From an uncultured Paraglaciecola sp. (GTDB lineage: Bacteria; Pseudomonadota; Gammaproteobacteria; Enterobacterales; Alteromonadaceae): a DNA stretch of 7,800 bases. A program made the translations under genes and the position numbers. Below the pieces are notes generated by a model. It searched no databases. It was given only the letters and a program-made list of their open reading frames with translations, and was not told where the DNA came from. The DNA is taken from the NCBI GenBank assembly GCA_905479025.1, contig CAJQKX010000244.1, positions 1 through 7,800 of the forward strand, read 5' to 3'. How positions within the stretch are numbered: the stretch's first letter is position 1; every line of letters starts with the position of its first letter. Positions 1 through 5,850 of this stretch are shown piece after piece.

Positions 1-129
1 ATCGCTTTTGATTTAAATATTACTGAGGCAACAGTCAAAGCACATATCAGTGGGGTTTTCAGAAAGCTCAATGTTAATACTCGTACGCAAGCAGTATTGT
101 TGTTGAAAAATTTGACCATTCCTGAATAG
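1..129 (+). CDS. C-terminal end of a LuxR-family (GerE-type) transcriptional regulator, 5' truncated by the window
   Basis: Frame 1 is open from the first base and ends at TAG 127-129, giving 42 residues. It contains the second half of a LuxR/GerE helix-turn-helix: a segment reading NITEATVKAHISGVFRKLNV, in which TEATVKAHI is the recognition helix and the following RKL(N/G)V..R.QAV pattern is the family's usual C-terminal signature. Such domains bind DNA and commonly form the output of two-component response regulators or quorum-type regulators. The N-terminal part lies outside the window, so receiver or ligand domains cannot be judged. The stop codon lies 7 nt before the add start and the add ribosome binding site overlaps it, so the two genes are probably cotranscribed. 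The family is confident; the target and partner are unknown. Confidence 0.9.
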   Translation: MAFDLNITEATVKAHISGVFRKLNVNTRTQAVLLLKNLTIPE

Positions 130-136
130 GTTATTT

Positions 137-1132
137 GTGATAGACACCGACTACCCTTTAACTGATTTACATCGACACCTCGATGGTAATATTCGGCCGT
201 CAACCATTTGGCAGTTGGCTCAAGAATTTTCTATTCCACTTCAGCAGCAAAATGTAGAAGAGCTTATCCAAGCAACACAAGTCCAGGTTAAAACGACTGA
301 CCTTTTGGCTTTTTTACAGAAAATGGAACTGGGTGTTTCAGTGTTAGCCTCAGAACAAGCCTGCTATAGAGTGGCATATGAAAATGTCGAAGATGCCAAG
401 CAGGCAGGGCTCACTTATGCAGAATTTCGCTTCTCGCCAGTTTTTATGGCACAGGCGCACAATCTAGCTATTGAACAAGTGGTAGATGCCGTGGTTGCTG
501 GCTGCAAAGCAGGCACTAAAGAATACGGTCTGCATATCAATCTCATTGGCATATTAAGTCGCAGTTACGGAGAAGCAATGTGTCATCAAGAACTGCAGGC
601 TTTGCTCAGGGCCAAAGACGATATTGTGGCGCTAGATTTGGCAGGTGACGAAAAAGGCTTTCCTGCCATTAGATTTAAACAACATTTTAAATTAGCCAGA
701 GATATTGGTTGGAAAATTACCGTGCATGCAGGTGAAGCCGACGGGCCACACAGCATTTGGCAAGCAATTGATGCATTAGGCGCAACGCGAATTGGCCATG
801 GTGTGGCAGCACGTGAAGACGCTAATTTAATGGATTTTATGGCGAACAACGACATCAGCATTGAGTGTTGTTTAACCTCAAATTTTCAAACAGGTGCTTG
901 CACTGATATCATTCAGCACCCCATTAAAACCTTTATTGAAAGAGGCATATTGGTGACCTTGAATACCGACGACCCTGGAGTCTCGGGAATTGAAATTGCT
1001 GATGAATATAAGTTGGCAAGGGAAGTGGTAGGCTTGTCTGCAACGCAGCTTAAGCAGATACAGTTAAATGGGGTTGAGGTGGCGTTTGCGGAGGATAGTG
1101 TTAAGAATCAGTTGTTAAAATCACTTCGCTGA
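137..1132 (+). CDS. add: Adenosine deaminase
   Basis: Converts adenosine (and deoxyadenosine) to inosine and ammonia in the cytoplasm, in purine salvage. The 331-residue product aligns along its length with E. coli Add (333 aa), beginning with the same M-I-D-T start and the same HRHLDGN segment. Visible metal and catalytic residues of the amidohydrolase TIM barrel are H12 and H14 (HxH), H197 and E200 (HAGE), H221 (IGHG) and D278-D279 (NTDDPG), all at the expected places. The start is GTG at 137, preceded by AGG at 128-130, 6 nt upstream and overlapping the stop of the preceding regulator gene. No in-frame ATG further upstream is needed. The gene is intact. It is followed by a long gene-poor accessory region, so it marks the left core boundary of the insertion. 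Confidence 0.97.
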   Translation: MIDTDYPLTDLHRHLDGNIRPSTIWQLAQEFSIPLQQQNVEELIQATQVQVKTTDLLAFLQKMELGVSVLASEQACYRVAYENVEDAKQAGLTYAEFRFSPVFMAQAHNLAIEQVVDAVVAGCKAGTKEYGLHINLIGILSRSYGEAMCHQELQALLRAKDDIVALDLAGDEKGFPAIRFKQHFKLARDIGWKITVHAGEADGPHSIWQAIDALGATRIGHGVAAREDANLMDFMANNDISIECCLTSNFQTGACTDIIQHPIKTFIERGILVTLNTDDPGVSGIEIADEYKLAREVVGLSATQLKQIQLNGVEVAFAEDSVKNQLLKSLR

Positions 1133-1164
1133 TTTTATTTCTTTTTACTATTAAAAACTTATGC

Positions 1165-1279
1165 TCTAACGAGCACTGACATACCTGAAATTTTTCTCAC
1201 AGAAATCCTTCTGTGTAACTTACTTTTTCTCTGCAGCTCCAAAAAGTAAGCAAAAAGAGCCGCTCGTCAGTTATGTTCT
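1165..1279. repeat. Palindromic intergenic element with nested hairpins, possible dispersed repeat or terminator for add
   Basis: Two perfect inverted repeats lie in tandem: CACAGAA 1198-1204 with TTCTGTG 1209-1215 (4-nt loop), and CTTACTTTTT 1219-1228 with AAAAAGTAAG 1241-1250 (12-nt loop). They are enclosed by an outer pair, TAACGAGC near 1167-1174 with GCTC followed by GTCAGTTA near 1264-1275. The first hairpin is followed by a T-rich tract and could terminate add transcripts. The whole has the look of a mobile or dispersed palindromic unit. The outer TAAC/GTTA plus GAGC/GCTC pairing also resembles an attC skeleton, but the internal branched hairpins and non-consensus outer boxes make that weak. 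Confidence 0.45.
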
Positions 1280-1379
1280 TCATTCTATTATCAGTTAAGT
1301 TTTTACAATGTGCTTATTCTCAACCGATGCAAACACTTTAAATTAGTCAATCACACGTCCTTGATGATCGGCACCCAAG

Positions 1380-1424
1380 CTCGACGTTCTTGTCGAGTTG
1401 TTCAACTGGGCGAAGCTGTGCTTC
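1380..1424. repeat. Cluster of three short inverted repeats
   Basis: Within 45 nt there are three successive hairpin-forming repeats: CTCGAC 1380-1385 with GTCGAG 1392-1397, AGTTG 1396-1400 with CAACT 1403-1407, and GAAGC 1412-1416 with GCTTC 1420-1424. The cluster is in the gene-free segment between add and the cassette array. It suggests a structured intergenic repeat or non-coding element; I cannot assign it to a known family. Confidence 0.4.
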
Positions 1425-1707
1425 TAAGGAATCCAGTTTCACCCTACGAAATCTCAAAAATAATTGGCAAACATAGATGCGAGGTTAAGGTAAAAGCACC
1501 AGCTATGCCGACAATTGACTTGGTGGTGTCGCCACTGCTTTTCAGTCTTTAAAGCTTCATTGTGAAAATGGGTGTCCCAATTAGCGTATTTCAACGAACC
1601 TGATCCCTCAGGTTTATGATGTGAAAATAACTGTTTGCACATATATTTATAATATAAAAATCCAAATATGCAACCATTTAAATGGGCATAATAAGCCACT
1701 CAAAGCT

Positions 1708-1854
1708 TCAATTCTGCAGAAGCAATATCGTATACCACTGTTTCAGATGTGTTTTGTTTTTACCCCATGTATTTATCCAAACTTTTAAGTCTTGATAAAT
1801 AGATGGCTTAGTTTGATCATAAAATATCAAATCTACATTATGCTTTTTAAACGT
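1708..1854 (-). pseudogene. Possible 3' remnant of an unidentified gene
   Basis: On the minus strand an open stretch of 48 codons runs from just after a TAA (1855-1857) to TGA at 1708-1710. The translation includes segments such as HNVDLIFYDQTKPSIYQDL and VWINTWGKN, whose balanced acidic, aromatic and polar composition is more protein-like than the rest of this intergenic region. There is no ATG start and I recognise no family. It could be the C-terminal scrap of a decayed gene, or chance. The call is weak. Confidence 0.2.
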
Positions 1855-1878
1855 TTAATTTTATGAAATGTTGTAAAA

Positions 1879-1955
1879 AATTAACCGGAATGTCGAAGTG
1901 GATAAGAAAGCTGTATTTGTATTTATCCCGACTTTCGACTAATACACTGTTAGGT
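1879..1955 (+). other. Degenerate integron attC site (candidate attC1)
   Basis: The right box GTTAGGT at 1949-1955 fits the attC R' consensus GTTRRRY. The left box is only TTAAC at 1881-1885 and does not fit RYYYAAC fully. Between them is an imperfect palindrome: GTCGAA 1892-1897 pairs with TTCGAC 1934-1939, and GGATAA 1900-1905 pairs with TTATCC 1923-1928, leaving a 17-nt loop. The right arm carries three more bases than the left (an A, a C and a G in an otherwise matching 14-nt arm), which resembles the extrahelical bases of attC hairpins. It stands 58 nt before the ribosome binding site start codon of the first cassette gene. The site is less regular than the two that follow. Confidence 0.55.
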
Positions 1956-2680
1956 GTTCAAAAAGTCTTGCGTCTAGCCTTATTTAATCAAAAGGATATT
2001 GGAGAAAAGTGATATGTTAAATTCAATTATTATTGCTGTTGTAGCAGTATCAGCGGTTTGGGTTTACCTTGATGCTACAAAAAACAAAATTGGTAAAATC
2101 CCCGATGGGAAAGGCATGTTTAATATGTCTGCCGGTGCTTGGTGTGCCGTAACATTGGGGCTTTGGATAATTGGGTTTCCAGCGTATCTCATAAATCGAG
2201 GTGATATGATTGAAAAGACAAAAGAAACTCCAATTGTGGTAAAGGTCGTGGCGGGGAAGCCGCTGTATTGTCAATTATTGGAGGACTTTGGATTCTTATG
2301 TCTCTTGGTGGTGTTGCTCTTTCTTCTTTTCCCGGTTGTGATGGTACACATACAAAATCCCTTGTTGGTCAAATTGTCAATGACATACCGTTTTTAATAG
2401 CAGCCGGCACTAAATTTGTCTCCGTGGAAAATGTCGCAGAGGAAGGTTTCAATCAAGACGCTCAAATTCGCTAATGCTCTGGAACACTCGTTACTACTGC
2501 GGGTGAATATAGCCTTCAATATTTCATCAAATGGGGCAACAAAGATAAAGGTGAATTTTATATTGAAGCACAAATACAATAAAATCGCCTAACAAGACAA
2601 ATTCACTCGGACGGTTAAAAGCGATGCAGCTTCCACTTCGCTTCAGCTTCATTATATTCACCATCCGGTGATTTGTGGCG
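1950..2680 (+). mobile_element. Integron gene cassette A
   Basis: A 731-bp unit bounded by the expected recombination points (between G and TT of the R' boxes) of candidate attC1 at 1949/1950 and attC2 at 2680/2681. It contains one gene in the same orientation as the attC sites, beginning close to the left boundary and ending 4 nt before the attC2 left box. This is the classical layout of a one-gene cassette. The gene is disrupted (see the pseudogene entry). The left border rests on the weaker attC1. Confidence 0.65.
2014..2582 (+). pseudogene. Cassette A gene: multi-pass membrane protein with C-terminal domain, broken by a frameshift and a stop
   Basis: The start is ATG 2014, 9 nt after GGAG at 2001-2004; the longer frame from TTG 1999 would include its own ribosome binding site and is rejected. 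The first frame encodes an N-terminal membrane helix (about residues 2-20), a segment with DATKNKIGKIPD and MFNMSAGAW, and a second hydrophobic helix (about 42-60). Around 2239-2243 the coding frame moves by -1: KETPIVV continues sensibly as KGRGGEAAVLSIIGGLWIL only in the other frame, consistent with loss of one A from a short A-run. That frame carries a third helix and a domain with QIVNDIPFL and KFVSVENVAEEGF, meets TAA at 2472-2474, then continues coherently (CSGTLVTTAGEYSLQYFIKW) to TAA 2580-2582. The restored protein would be about 189 residues. Its function is not known to me. The decay is clear; the family is not. Confidence 0.75.
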
Positions 2681-2686
2681 TTAGGC
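2587..2686 (+). other. Integron attC recombination site (attC2)
   Basis: The left box GCCTAAC 2587-2593 matches RYYYAAC, and the right box GTTAGGC 2680-2686 matches GTTRRRY; the two are exact reverse complements over 7 nt. After 3-nt spacers, ACAAAT 2597-2602, CAC 2604-2606 and CGGA 2608-2611 pair with ATTTGT 2671-2676, GTG 2668-2670 and TCCG 2664-2667. This leaves T2603 and T2607 unpaired on one strand, the extrahelical bases that set strand choice for integron integrases. Total length is 100 bp, inside the usual attC range. It closes cassette A and opens cassette B. Confidence 0.92.
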
Positions 2687-3214
2687 ATTTAAAGGAGATA
2701 GATTCATGAATAGAGTAAAAGCTACAATCTTAGCTAGTTTTTTGGGCATTTTATACGTGTACTTATCAATTTATATCATCGGTTTTGTTACGGCGATTGC
2801 CATTCCCACAAGTATTTTGGCTCCTGCTGCAAAAGCAGCCCCAACATTCGCATTTGCTACGGTAGATCTTATTACTATTGGTCTACCATTAATTGTCTCT
2901 TAATTCTTGTTTGTGATGGCTATTAAGTATTTCAATTCGAGTAGAAGCTTTTTTCCTTATTTGGCATTATTGCTTCCCTTTTGTATTCATCACATTTATA
3001 TTTTTGTAATTACGGGGGAACCTCAAGAGTGGGCATATACATTGGTCACAATAATGCCTAGATACATTGCAATCGTGTTTTTTGCATTATATTCCGTTAA
3101 ACGGAAGGTTAGTGATGTTAAAGCCTAACAAGGGCTTCGACAGAAAAAATACAGTTGGCTGTTTTCACTCCGTTCAACATTTTAGCCAACTATATTTTTA
3201 CGCATAGCAAGGCG
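2681..3214 (+). mobile_element. Integron gene cassette B
   Basis: A 534-bp unit between the recombination points of attC2 (2680/2681) and attC3 (3214/3215). Its single gene starts 25 nt inside the left boundary and its stop codon lies within the left box of attC3. That tight packing is diagnostic of integron cassettes. The gene carries an internal stop. Confidence 0.88.
2706..3128 (+). pseudogene. Cassette B gene: small multi-pass membrane protein interrupted by an in-frame TAA
   Basis: ATG 2706 is preceded by GGAG 2694-2697 with 8-nt spacing. The frame runs 65 codons to TAA 2901-2903 and, in the same frame, continues immediately through to the natural TAA at 3126-3128, giving a 140-position product with one stop at codon 66. 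Both halves are strongly hydrophobic: one helix at about residues 8-33, a second just before the stop, and two more in the second half, ending in a basic tail with SVKRKVSDVKA. A four-helix inner-membrane protein is the natural reading. A restart at ATG 2919 is possible but has no good ribosome binding site. I do not recognise the family. A single base change would explain the stop. Confidence 0.75.
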
Positions 3215-3220
3215 TTATGT
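3123..3220 (+). other. Integron attC recombination site (attC3)
   Basis: The left box GCCTAAC 3123-3129 is identical to that of attC2 and contains the stop codon of the cassette B gene. The right box is GTTATGT 3214-3220, which departs from GTTRRRY at one position but keeps the invariant GTT and the preceding GGC. The variable central part forms a long hairpin: 3145-3160 pairs with 3184-3199 in 15 of 16 positions (core AGTTGGCT with AGCCAACT). The inner L boxes are less well matched than in attC2. Total length is 98 bp. A gene with its own ribosome binding site starts 22 nt later. Confidence 0.88.
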
Positions 3221-3612
3221 TGCTAGAGGATAATTCTGATCATGAGTATATTGATAATTTTTTTTGGGGTCTTAATATTTATGGCTGGAGTAACACTCAT
3301 TGCTAATTCCGAAACTATATTTAAGGTACTTCGTAATAATTCCCAAAAGCTCTGGTTGCATATTGGTGCTGTTGTTGTGAGACTGTTGCTAGGCGCATTA
3401 CTTATTTATCAGGCTAGTGTTTCAAAGTTCCCTTTATTAATAGAAGTAATTGGTTGGATAGAATTATCGCTGCTATAGTTTTTGCTTTCATAGGGCGTAA
3501 TAAATTTCAACGCTTAATATCATGGGCATTTACTTTGCTTAAACCATTAGGTCGTTTTGCTGGTGTCCTGGCGATAAGCTTTGGAATTTTCCTAATTTAT
3601 TCATTTATCTAG
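3215..3612 (+). mobile_element. Integron gene cassette C, right end not identified
   Basis: Begins at the attC3 recombination point and contains one gene in cassette orientation (3242-3612). The end given here is the end of that gene. The sequence from 3613 to 3820 contains no AAC trinucleotide on the plus strand, so no RYYYAAC left box exists there and I find no closing attC. The cassette has probably lost its 3' site by deletion or decay, which would make it immobile as a unit. Confidence 0.65.
3242..3612 (+). pseudogene. Cassette C gene: small hydrophobic membrane protein broken by a -1 frameshift
   Basis: ATG 3242 follows GAGGA 3226-3230 with 11-nt spacing. The first frame gives an N-terminal helix (about residues 2-22), a short polar stretch with NNSQKLW, and a second helix containing VVVRLLLGALLIYQ, then EVIGWI before losing sense at TAG 3476-3478. 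A shift of -1 at about 3457-3463 restores a coherent continuation (IIAAIVFAFIGRNKFQRLIS, then KPLGRFAGVLAISFGIFL) to TAG 3610-3612. The repaired product would be about 123 residues with four hydrophobic helices. One lost base in or near the codon after GWI suffices. The function is unknown to me; the protein resembles generic small inner-membrane proteins and I cannot name a domain. Confidence 0.72.
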
Positions 3613-4043
3613 AGATTTTTTAGAGCAATATAGTAAGCCATTCAAGTAGGACTTTAAAAGTTGGGCTCCGCTTCTCTTCATCTTTAATAAGAGATCTCTT
3701 GATATTTATTTGTCTATATTACCAAGCCAGTTCAGTGAGACGCTTTTCGTATTTTTATACTAGGCATAGGTTGATTATCATCGTTATTTTAATTGGGCTC
3801 ATTGATGACTCGGTCATCATGTTAAGTTTTACCTTTTGGTGCATCTTTTAGATGTTTAAAACGGTTCCTAATTGTATTTTATGAATATTAACTATATTCA
3901 CATGATGAACATACAACAGCAACAGCTGGTACTTTTGGTAAAGTGAAGGATGTACTTGATAACCAAAGTTGCTGGCGAAAGGAATACAGGTCAAAATCAT
4001 CAGAAAGTTGGCGCGAAGCGTGTTTTTGGGTTTTTAATACACT
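3613..4043. other. Gene-free right flank of the cassette array
   Basis: About 430 bp between the last cassette gene and the ychF terminator hold no supported gene; short open frames on both strands here lack ribosome binding sites and recognisable content. Visible structure includes the 12-bp palindrome AAGAGATCTCTT at 3689-3700 and a hairpin TGATGAC 3803-3809 with GTCATCA 3813-3819 around a 3-nt loop. An imperfect inverted repeat with TTTGGT near 3934 and ACCAAA near 3962 is also present. None is followed by a clear U-tract. It may be the decayed remainder of further cassettes or of the junction. Confidence 0.5.
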
Positions 4044-4067
4044 AAAAAGCCCGCATTTAGCGGGCTT
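4044..4067 (-). terminator. Rho-independent terminator of ychF
   Basis: Perfect 8-bp stem AAGCCCGC 4047-4054 with GCGGGCTT 4060-4067 and a 5-nt loop. On the minus strand the stem is followed directly by a run of T (the complement of the A-run at 4044-4048). It lies 17 nt beyond the ychF stop, so it ends the pth-ychF transcript and insulates it from the cassette region. Confidence 0.9.
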
Positions 4068-4083
4068 CAAATTCTTTAAAAGA

Positions 4084-5175
4084 CTATACGTTAAACCTAA
4101 AGTGGATCACATCGCCATCTTTTACTATGTAGTCTTTGCCTTCTAAACGCCATTTACCGGCATCTTTGGCACCTTGTTCACCATTAAACTCAACAAAATT
4201 GTCATATCCAATGATTTCGGCACGGATAAAACCCTTTTCGAAATCGGTGTGGATGACGCCTGCGGTTTGTGGTGCGGTAGAGCCTTCTTTATAAGTCCAA
4301 GCTCGCACTTCTTGAACCCCAGCGGTAAAATATGTGTTTAGGGCAAGTAATTCATAACCACAACGGATCACGCGGTTTAACCCCGGTTCTTCTAATCCCA
4401 TATCTGCCATGAATTCGGCTTTTTCTTCGTCGTCTAGTTCGCCTATTTCAGATTCGATTTCAGCGCAAACTGCGACTACTACAGCGCCTTCGGCTGCAGC
4501 AATTTCGCGTACTTTGTCTAAATATGGATTGTTCTCGAATCCATCATCATTAACGTTAGCGATATACATAGTGGGTTTAAGGGTTAAGAAGTTCATGTAG
4601 CTGATTAGTTTTAATTCTTCTTTATCTAGCTCAACTGAACGTAATAATTCTCCTTCATCCAAATGAGGTTTGATTTTTTCTAATACTTTGAGTTCAGATT
4701 TCGCGTCAGCATCTCCACTTTTCGCTCTTTTTGCTACTCTGTGCAGTGCTTTTTCTGTTGTTTCTAAATCAGATAATGCCAATTCTGTATTAATAATCTC
4801 GATGTCGTCTTGAGGACTAATTTTGCCCGCCACATGTACAATGTTGTCATTATCAAAACAACGAACAACGTGGCCTATCGCATCGGTTTCACGAATATTA
4901 GCTAAAAACTTATTGCCTAAACCCTCACCCTTAGATGCACCTTCTACTAAACCTGCGATATCAACAAATTCCATAGTGGTAGGAATAGTGCGTTTAGGAT
5001 TAACAATTGCAGCAAGTTTATCTAAGCGTAAATCGGGCACTGGAACCACACCCGTATTGGGTTCTATCGTACAAAATGGGAAGTTTGCCGCTTCGATACC
5101 GGCTTTGGTTAACGCGTTAAAAAGTGTCGATTTGCCGACGTTTGGTAAACCGACTATGCCGCATTTAAAACCCAT
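4084..5175 (-). CDS. ychF: Ribosome-binding ATPase YchF (OBG family)
   Basis: A TRAFAC-class P-loop protein that, unlike most OBG GTPases, prefers ATP; it binds ribosomes and is linked to stress responses and to translation initiation fidelity. The 363 residues equal the usual length. The P-loop GLPNVGKST is at 9-17, the Walker B/G3 motif DIAG at 72-75, the catalytic-position histidine at 114, and the position of the G4 motif reads NVND (207-210) where E. coli has NVNE, so the guanine-specifying NKxD is absent as expected. A helical insert spans about 130-195 and a C-terminal TGS domain about 278-361. ATG 5175 has GAGG at 5185-5188 (minus sense), 9 nt upstream. It lies 70 nt downstream of pth and is probably in the same transcript, ending at the terminator at 4044-4067. 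Confidence 0.97.
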   Translation of the reverse strand: MGFKCGIVGLPNVGKSTLFNALTKAGIEAANFPFCTIEPNTGVVPVPDLRLDKLAAIVNPKRTIPTTMEFVDIAGLVEGASKGEGLGNKFLANIRETDAIGHVVRCFDNDNIVHVAGKISPQDDIEIINTELALSDLETTEKALHRVAKRAKSGDADAKSELKVLEKIKPHLDEGELLRSVELDKEELKLISYMNFLTLKPTMYIANVNDDGFENNPYLDKVREIAAAEGAVVVAVCAEIESEIGELDDEEKAEFMADMGLEEPGLNRVIRCGYELLALNTYFTAGVQEVRAWTYKEGSTAPQTAGVIHTDFEKGFIRAEIIGYDNFVEFNGEQGAKDAGKWRLEGKDYIVKDGDVIHFRFNV

Positions 5176-5245
5176 TTTGTTTTTCCTCTTAATTTTGTAT
5201 TAATGATTTGACGAAGTCCGTCATGGTTAATTTTTTAATGAAATG

Positions 5246-5845
5246 TTATTCGGCCTTGAATGAATGCAGGCGGTTCATAGCTTTTTTTAGATCGTCTTTG
5301 ACTAATATCTCGAGGCAACGTGTTGCTTCATCAATAGCATCTTCGATTTGTTGTTGTTCTTTTTGAGGGGCTTTACCTAACACATGACCCGTAACTCGGT
5401 TTTTATCTCCTGGATGACCAATGCCAAAGCGCAGCCTCAGAAAATCCTTTTGATTAGCCATACTACTGACAATATCACGCACACCATTTTGACTTGAACT
5501 ACCACCGGTTTTAAATTTGACAACACCAGGTGGAAGATCTAATTCGTCAAATGCGACTAATAAATCAGATAAGGGGACACGATAGAAATTTGCCATGGCA
5601 GCAACGGCTTGACCACTTTTATTCATAAAGGTGGTAGGAATGAGAAGTCGAATGTCATGTCCACCAATCGTGATACGACCGGTGAAGCCATAAAATTTAT
5701 TTTCAAATTTCAAGGTGCAATTGTACGCTTTTGCTAATGATTCGACGAACCATGCACCCGCATTATGGCGGGTATGTTGATATTCAGGGCCTGGATTACC
5801 CAGGCCCACAATTAGGCTAATGTGCGCTAATTGTTTATCAGTCAA
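5246..5845 (-). CDS. pth: Peptidyl-tRNA hydrolase, with an unusual active-site loop
   Basis: Cleaves peptidyl-tRNA released from stalled ribosomes, recycling tRNA in the cytoplasm. The 199-residue product follows E. coli Pth (194 aa) along its length. Conserved residues seen: N17 in GLGNPG, the catalytic H27 in TRHNAG, N75 in TTFMN and D100 in AFDELDLP (equivalent to E. coli N10, H20, N68 and D93). The family loop GGxGGHNG is replaced by GGSSSQNG (114-121): one residue is lost, the glycines are gone and the usual histidine (E. coli H113) is Q119, while N120 remains. The start is TTG at 5845; no in-frame ATG or GTG lies before the conserved IVGLGNPG core. The GGA within the end of rplY lies about 9 nt upstream and the gap to the rplY stop is 5 nt, so translation is probably coupled. 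Confidence 0.95.
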   Translation of the reverse strand: MTDKQLAHISLIVGLGNPGPEYQHTRHNAGAWFVESLAKAYNCTLKFENKFYGFTGRITIGGHDIRLLIPTTFMNKSGQAVAAMANFYRVPLSDLLVAFDELDLPPGVVKFKTGGSSSQNGVRDIVSSMANQKDFLRLRFGIGHPGDKNRVTGHVLGKAPQKEQQQIEDAIDEATRCLEILVKDDLKKAMNRLHSFKAE

Positions 5846-5850
5846 GCAAC

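Larger units (their letters stand above)
1280..1878. other. Gene-poor intergenic segment between add and the cassette array
   Basis: I find no supported gene here. Two overlapping open frames, one on each strand (1310-1552 plus, 1454-1699 minus), lack a convincing ribosome binding site and show no recognisable family; their products are rich in Cys, His and Trp in the way typical of non-coding translation. The segment holds the hairpin cluster at 1380-1424. It also has a minus-strand stretch at 1708-1854 with a more protein-like composition that has no ATG and is closed by stops on both sides, so at best a gene remnant. Confidence 0.5.

Noticed and set aside
1310..1552. 80-codon plus-strand open frame
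   Set aside because: No ribosome binding site, no recognisable domain, overlapped by another frame on the minus strand and by short hairpins; judged non-coding.
1454..1699. 81-codon minus-strand open frame rich in Cys, His and Trp
   Set aside because: Composition unlike a real protein, no family, no good ribosome binding site.
1999..2013. Upstream TTG start for the cassette A gene
   Set aside because: It would place the clear GGAG ribosome binding site inside the coding sequence; ATG 2014 is correctly spaced.
2472..2903. Recoding of TAA as a sense codon, since two cassette genes have internal TAA
   Set aside because: The core genes prs, rplY and pth end with TAA normally, and the cassette genes also carry frameshifts, so ordinary decay is simpler.
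3656..3670. GTTGGGC, matching the attC right-box consensus
   Set aside because: No RYYYAAC partner exists within a plausible distance upstream.
3888..4146. Short open frames on both strands between the array and ychF
   Set aside because: They run across the ychF terminator or the ychF coding region and have no ribosome binding site or family.
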